In this document: piece by piece, positions 30,301 through 39,300 of the stretch
How the letters are laid out: each line of letters begins with the position of its first letter
Numbering within the stretch: the stretch's first letter is position 1
From: an uncultured Clostridia bacterium
GTDB lineage: Bacteria; Bacillota; Clostridia; TANB77; CAG-508
DNA length: 64,000 nt
Reading direction: 5' to 3'
Assembly: GCA_904387305.1 (NCBI GenBank)
Contig: CAJFLB010000001.1
Coordinates: 1-64,000 of the forward strand
Notes under the pieces: model-generated
Database searches by the model: none
The model's input: the letters and a program-made list of their open reading frames with translations, nothing else
What the model was told of the DNA's origin: nothing
Translations under genes and position numbers: made by a program

Positions 30301-33300
30301 ACAGTCGATGGAACAAATAAAACAGTAGGAAAACGTTATACATTAAAATTATCACACTTAGAACAACTAGAAAAACTAGAAGGTAAAGAAACCATGGATT
30401 ATAGTGGTATTATCACAGTGGCAATTCCAGCAAATAAAATTACAGATACAACAGGACAAGGAAATAATGCAACAACCATTACATCAGGATTGAACATTCT
30501 AGCAGGAGACCCAGGAGAAGCAACAGTAGTCGATGTAGTAGACCCAATCTGGGAGAAAGTAAGTTCATCAGTTGATGTGGATGCTAAGACAGCAACTGCA
30601 ACAGTTAGAACAACAGATAAGTTCTTTGCAAGCAGTAACCTAACAGCAGCTCAAATCAAGGTATTGATCGATGGTAGAATAGTTCAGGCAGAAAATATTG
30701 CAATTAATGTAGAAGAAAAGACAACAGTTTATGCACAAAATGGTACAGATGTGATTGGAGATCAATACACTATTACACTTAGTGGAGAAGGCTTAGATTA
30801 CTTTAATTGTCATCAAATTAAAATCCAAATTGCATACGGAACTGCAATAGACCAATCTGGAAATCGCAATCAAGAAACAGATGTCATTTTGTATAATACG
30901 TTGAGAAGTACTGGTCCAGAAAGTAATGAAGAAGAATCAGGTAGTGAAGACACTGAAGATAGCTCTTTCTTAGGTAATACCAACATACAAAGACAAAATA
31001 TCGACAATATTACATTTGTAGACAATATTCCATCAGATGTATATGATTTCTCAGCGAAAGCATATGTCAATGACACAGCATGGGATGTATCTGCACAAAA
31101 AGATAATTCAATCATTGCTTGGTATGATACAAATGCAAATGGAACATATAAAGTATATATAGGAAGCAATGATGAAATATTTGGAAATGTAAATTCAACT
31201 CATCTATTTGCATATATAGGATATTCAGAAAATTGTACATCAACAGAGACAATAACCAATATTGGATTGCTAAATGTTAGTAATGTAACAAATATGGGGG
31301 CCATGTTTGCTGCTACAGGAAGAACAGCGATGACAAGTTTAGACTTAGGAGACAAATTTGATACAAGCAATGTAACAAATATGGATTATATGTTCAATGG
31401 AACAGGAAATACAGCGATGACAAGTTTAGACTTAGGAGAAAACTTTGACACAAGCAATGTAACAAGTATGATGTATATGTTCGCTGCAACAGGATATGAA
31501 GCGATGACAAGTTTAGACTTAGGAGACAAATTTGATACTAGCAATGTAACAGATATGAGGGATATGTTCAATGCAACAGGAGGTAGAGCGATGACAAGTT
31601 TAGACTTAGGAGAAAACTTTGACACAAGCAATGTAACAACAATGCAAAATATGTTTAGTACTACAGGAAGTAAAGCGATGACAAGTTTAGACTTAGGAGA
31701 CAAATTTGATACTAGCAATGTAACAGATATGAGATCTATGTTTTATCAAACAGGATATAGAGCGATGACAAGTTTAGATTTAGGAGACAAATTTGATACT
31801 AGCAATGTAACAGATATGAGTGATATGTTCAGAGGTACAGGATATACAGCAATGACAACTTTGGAGCTAGGGGACAAATTTGACACAAGCAATGTAACAG
31901 GTATGAATAATATGTTCCTTGATACAGGATATGAAGCGATGACAAGTTTAGATCTAGGACCAGCATTTACATATATACCAAATGGAGAATATACAAATCC
32001 TGCTACAGGTACAACTTCTCCAGCATATGACGGGATGTTTGCTGGAACAGGTAAACAAGGAGAAATCGTCATCCAAGCACCAGAGTCAATCTACAATGAT
32101 AGAACACACTTCAAATTAAATACAGATTCAACAACAACCATTGGATGGCAAGATGCAGACGGAAACTCAACCACAACCTATGGAACAATCAATCCTAAAT
32201 ACAAACCAGAATGGGAAAAAGTATCAAGCACAATCAATGAAGAAACCAAAGAAATTGCTATTGTTGTAAAAGGACAAGTAGACCCAAGTGTATATACAAG
32301 TAACGCAAACGGACAATTCCCAGAAGGAGAATTAACTGGAGAGCAAGCAAACTTACTAAATGTATACATTGATGGAGAATTAGCAGAAAGCATTACCAAA
32401 TCAATAAGCGCAGTGACAGAAATAGTTGATGAAACAACAGGAATGAAATCTGTACAATACACCATTACCTTATCAAACTTTGAAGAAGCTTTACGTCAAA
32501 GCGGAAAGAACTTCAAAGAGTGGAGTGGTAACATAGCACTACAACCAGTAAAAGGAACCTTAATTGATGACTATGGTAACAAAAACATGGAAGCGATGGA
32601 TACAGAACATGTACAAGGACCTGACGGAGAAGAATTCGAATGGATTAACATTGAATTAAAAGATGCAGATACCGATAGAAACACAGATGGAACCATGTTT
32701 GCTGATTACATTAAACCAGAATTTACATATGAAGCCTATGACACAACAATCGATTATGACCAAAAGAATATTAACATTGTATTTGATGTAACAGATAAAT
32801 ATTTTGAAAGCACAACATTAACACAAGACATGATAACGATTACAATAGATGAAACACAATTACCAGAAGATGCAACCATTACAAAAACACTTACAAAAGT
32901 AACACTAGAAGCTGATGTAGTAGATGGAAACATTACATATAAAGCAAATGGAGACATCTACTACACTGTAGATGGTGTGGAGAAAAAAGTGGGAGAAAGA
33001 TATCAATTATTGGTAGAAGGATTAGAATCAGAAAATGGAGAAGGCTATAGTGGACCAATGTCATTAAGCTTCCCAGCAGGTATCATAACAGATACATCTG
33101 GAAACCAAAATGATGCAAAAACCATTACACTAGGTGTTGATGAGCCAGAAAATCCAGATCATCCAGACCATGATGAACCAATCATTGTCGATATGGTAAA
33201 TCCACTTTGGGAATACTTAACCAGTAGTATTGATAGAGAAAATGAAACTGTAACAGTAACCATACTTGGAACAGATAAATACTATCAAGAAAACACATTA

Positions 33301-36300
33301 AACACAGATAAAATTCATGTATACTTAACAGACAGTGAAACACCAAATGAAGAAGTAACAACTATATCTAAGAATTTAGTACAAGTAGATCCAGCAAGCC
33401 AAGAATATACAGATCTTCTAACACAAGCACAAGGCAAAGGATTAGACAATGTTGGAGTAATCTATAAATTGACATTAGGTGATTATGGAGAATTAAGTGG
33501 TGCTACAAAAGTGGTATTAGATGCAGAAACGATTACAGATATAAGTGGAAACACGAATATCGAAACAGAGATTCCAGTAGGAAATCCAGAATGGGTAGAA
33601 GAAGGGGATGACCCAGAAAACCCAATCTATACAGCATTTAGAAATAATATTGTAGACTTTATAAACCCAATGATTAAATATACATATTCAGATGTTGCAG
33701 ATGCAGAAAATCCAAACATTGATTATGAGGCAAAAACATTAACAGTTAAGTTTACAGTAACAGATAAATACATTAGAGAAAATACAATCATGAATCCTAA
33801 TGGAACAATGAACACAGAAAATATCAGAATAAAAGTAGCAGGAACAGACTTAACAGACCAATTACATACAACTGTAACGTCAAGCGATATACCTAATGGA
33901 ACAGAATATACATTTGTCGTATCAAACTTTGAATTAGTATATAATGAAGATGACAAATACCAAGATTATAGTGGTGCAGTCGATTTTGTATTTGCAGGAG
34001 GAAAAGTAGATGATACATCTGGAAACAAAAATACAGCAACAACCATTACATTAGATTATGATGATGGTGATGACCCAGATAATCCAGTTATTGTCGATGT
34101 TATTGATCCATTAGTTGAAAGAACAGAGGATAATTTAAGTATCTTAAATGCAAACAATGGAATCACAAGAGACTTAGATACAGAAACTGGAACAGTAACT
34201 GTTAGAATTAGAGCAACAGATAAATACTTAGGCCAAACAACGCTGCAAGATGCAGAAAATGTTGCCAATATGAAAGTAAAAGTTGTCAAAGCAAATGGAG
34301 AAACGGTTTACCCAGATACCATCGTAAAACAAGTTACACAAGTAAGTAAAACAGCAACAGCAGTTACCTATCAGATTACATTAAGTAATTTTGAAGATAA
34401 TCAAGGTGTAACAAGTATTATCATTCCAGAAGGAGTTATCATTGACAAATATGGAAACACAAACCAAGAAACAGAAATTTTAGTAGGAAATGCAACATGG
34501 ATGGAAATTGGAGATATCAATGATGAATATACAGCTTTCAGAGAAAGTATCGTAGACTTTACAAGACCTACCTGGGAATATGCAGATAGTAGTATCACAA
34601 GAGATAGAGCAGGAGAAACAGGAACTGTAACTGTTAAGATACTAGGACGTGATGATTACTATTTGAAAAATACCTTAACAACAGATAACATCAATGTCTA
34701 TGTAGATAACAGTGAAAATCCTGAGGAACCAGTCACAACTATCACAAAAATATTAACGCCAATTACAGATGAAGCTCAATTGGATGGCGCTAATGTAGGA
34801 TATGAATTAACATTAGGAAATTTTGGTCAATATGATGGAGCTGTAAAAATTGAAATTGCGGAAAACACCATTAGAGATACTTCTGGAATTGGAAATAAAG
34901 TAACCGAAATACCTGTTGGAAATCCAAATTGGGTTGAAACAGATATTGGAGACGATGCAGATAATCCAAAATACACAGCATTTAGAAATAACATTGTAGA
35001 CTTTATTAAACCAACCATTGAGTATCAATATACAGAAGGTGTAAATCCAGTGATTGACCAAGAAAATAAACAAGTAACAATTACATTTGATGCAGTTGAT
35101 ACAAACTTCTTAGAAAGTGACATTTTAACTGTGGATGATATTAAACAAATACTTGTAGATGATATGGATGTAACAAATACTTTAACGAAGGAATTAACAA
35201 GTTCAGATATACCAGATGGAGAAGGAAATGGCATTAGATATACATTAACATTATCTAACTTTGAACTAGATGAAAACTTAGAAAATGAAATCTTCAGAAG
35301 ACATAGTGGTAAAATCGAATTTGTGATTGCAGAAAATAAAGTAAGAGATACATCAGGAAATGCGAACATTGAAACAAAAATAGTAGTAGATAATGATGAT
35401 GGTGATGATGAAAATAACTATATTACAGTAGACTTTATTAATCCTAAATTGTATTATAAAGAAAAATATATCAATTATGCACAAAGATATGCAACAGTAA
35501 CGATTTCTGGTACAGATAGATTCTATGACTTTAATACAACTTTAGCACCAGAAGATATTTCTATTTATGAACTAAATAGAGATGGAGAGTATATCCAAAG
35601 AACAGATTTACCAATTACAATTACACCAGTAAGAAATGAATATGGATATGATTTTGTAATCAGATTTGATGATTTTGAAGAAGAATTTAAACAATTGAAG
35701 ATTAGTATACCAGCTGGTAAGATTAGTGATACAGAAGGACATACAAATGAGGCAACAGATATCTATGTTGACTTAGATAATAAGAAACCAGTTTGGAGAT
35801 ACGAAGCAACAGATACTTCAGAATTTGAATCAAATGGTAAGATTAGCTTTACAGTAAAAGGTCAAGATACTTTCTTAGACTTAGAAAATAGCAACCTAGA
35901 AGTAGCAGACATTAGGGTAATTAAGGATGGGCAAGATATTACCAATGTTGGTAATATCACCGTCCAACCTGTTGGAGAAGATGCAGAAGAAGTATCTGAA
36001 TCTTACCAAATTGATGTAACAGGTCTAACAGAAATCGGAGCATATTCATTGGTAATTGCAAAAGACACCCTAGTAGATGAATTTGATAATTTCAGTAATG
36101 CAACAACCATCAGTTTCTCTAAATCAGCAATTAATAGTAATACAGAGAATTATACAAATGTGACCTATCATGTAACACCTGATTTTGAACAAATGCATCA
36201 AAGCTATGTACATGAGTTAATGAATGTTAACACAAGTGGTACAAATGAGGGAAGTGATACATATAGAGCAAGCTCAATTGGAGAACTTTATGGAAATGGT

Positions 36301-39300
36301 GATAATAATTTATTTGCAGAGCCATTTAAATATGAAAACGGCGAGCAAACAGCATATAGCTTTGCAGGATGGGCTGTCGCAAACGAAAACGGCTTCCAAG
36401 AAGATAGTGCAACCATTTACGACCTATATACAGATATTCCAAGCACAGTGACCAACTTAACAGCTGTATGGCAAGAAGCAACGGTTATATTCGTATCAAA
36501 CAGTGGCGAAAATAGCAATGATGGTCTATCACCTACAACACCAGTTCAAGATTTAACAACAGCATATAGCAAACTAAATGCTTTAGGAAATGTATCAAAT
36601 AACATGATTGTTATTATGGATGCTATTGAATGGAACAGTAGTGAAAGATTAGTCGGAAATGCGACAATCACAAGCTTATATGCAGGAGTAGATTATAGAA
36701 CAAATGGTGCAGAATTAAAGATTTCATCTAATATGGATGTAGAAGGTGACATTACATTTGATAATATTGAATTATATTCAGATTCTACAGATGTTAGTGA
36801 TGGTAGTGATTACTTATCAACAGGAGATTATTCAAACATCTTAATTACTAACTATGGAGATGTAACTCTTGGAAGAGGAATCTCTACACCAGAAGATAAA
36901 TATACATTTGGTGGAGTTGTAGGAGGTAATTATAAGGAAGAAGAAGCAACAGGAACCATCGGAAATCACAGAGTGATTGTAGAAGCAGGTAGATATAATG
37001 ACATTATTGCTGGAAGTAGTTTAGATTTTGGTAACCAAACAACAGATAGAAAATATGTTTCTCATGAAGTGATTCTTGGTACCATGAAAGAATCTGCAAT
37101 CGCTAGAAATGACAAGTTAGTGATTACAGGATATCTAGCAATGGGAGAATTGGAAGATAGATGTTATCCATATAATAGTGAAGGAGCACAAGATTATAAT
37201 TTAGGTTATGAAGGAACATATGCAACAACTCAAATCTTAAGTGGAACCTTTACAGGAGAAAATAAATTCCATAAAGCATCTGAAGATGCTGTTATGTACT
37301 TAAGATCAATCAATGGATATAATGATGGTATATCAGAATTAACAATGTATGGTGGAAACATCACAGGTAATATCTATGGTGGTGCAAGAATGGCAACAAC
37401 GAAAGATTCAAATGTAGATGAAGAACCAGATGCCAATATATTGAATTTCTATGGTGGTCAAATTAGTGGAAACATATTTGGACATGGTGGAAATGATACC
37501 TCAACAGGAACTTCAAGAATTACGCTTCAAGGATCTGTACAAATTACTGGAAATATCTATGGTGGATCAAATGCTACACAAGAAGGACAAGGAAGAGTAA
37601 CAGGAGATATAATTGTTAGCATTAATAGTGCAATTACTGTAGATGGAAATATTTATGGTGGAAGCAATGGTGTGATGAATGGAACAAATATCAATCTAAA
37701 TACAGGATTAATCACAGGTCATACCAATATTATCTTAAATAATGGAGCAATCATTACAGGAGATATCTATGGTGGAGGTAATAATTGTGGTGTAACATCT
37801 AACGGATTGGGTGGTATAAACACTAGTAGTCAGATAACTATCAATAATGGACAAGTTATGGGAACCATTTATGGTGGTGCTTACCAAAACCAAATTAGAG
37901 AAGTAGCTCAAATTCAAATCGTAGGTGGAATTGTAAATGACATTTATGGTGGAAATGTATTAACAACACAAGCACAACTAAATGCAGATACATCAAGCCA
38001 AAATGCATATATTGATATAGGAGACTATGAGTCAGATGATAATGGACCAACAATCAATGGAACCATCTATGGTAGTGGAATTTATGATAGAGTAGAAAAT
38101 GTGGAAATACACTTAACTAAATGTGCAACTACACCAACTATCTATGGTGGATCAAATGGCGCAGGAATGACAAATGGAGTATGTATTTACTTAAGTGGAA
38201 TGACAGCAAACACGATTTATGGTGGTTCAAATGGTGATGTAACAGTGAAAAATTCAAATATCTTTTTATATGATGGAACTGTAACAGATGTATATGGTGG
38301 AGGTTATGGTGGAACAACCACAATATCTAACATTTATTTAGGAGATGAATTTGTTGGAAATGCAAATGTAACCAATATCTATGGAGGTTCAAACACAAAT
38401 GGAACAGTAACAACATCAAATGTTAACTTAGTATCTGGAAATGTTACAAATGTATTTGGGGGTGGTAACAGCGCAGGAGTAGGAACAGCCAATGTAAACT
38501 TAGATGGTATTACAATTGATACAATCTTTGGTGGTTCTAAAAATGCAGGAATTACAACAAATACAAATGTACAATTAAACTCTGGAACTGTAACCAATGT
38601 GTTCGGTGGAGGACTAGACGCAAGTGTAACAAATGCAAACGTAACACAAAATGGGGCAACCGTAACCAATATCTTTGGAGGAAACCAAGGTGGAACAGGT
38701 GATGGTGGAGAAACCACAAATGCAACAATCAACATTGAAGGAACAACCGCACAAAACATCTATGGTGGAAACCAAAATAAAGGTATTACAAGAAATACAA
38801 CTATTAATATTAAAGGCAATTCAGTAATTAATGGAGAACTTTATGGTGGAGGACTTGGTACAGAAATTGGTAGAAATGATGCAGTAGGTTCTACAACCAT
38901 AAACATAACAGGTGGAACAATTGAGAATGACATTAATGGAGGTTCAAAGAATTCAACTGTTTATGGAACAACAAACATCAATATTGGTAAAGATGCTGTA
39001 ACAGATGACACTTTAACAGCTGGAAATATTGTCATAAATGGAAACATTTATGGTTCGGGCGATTCTGAGAACGAAGATTACAATACAGTAAGTGTCCATG
39101 GAGAAACACACATCTTGATGGATAATAGTCAAGAATCTCCAATTACATTTAGTGGAAGAATCTTCGGAGCTGGAAAAGATGCAACCTATTCATCAACAGC
39201 AAGTGATGGAACAGACAATTCAACAGTAAGAATCAAAGACTTTGGAACTTCATCACAAAGCTATACAATGACTTCAATCGAAAGAACAGGTAAAGTATCT

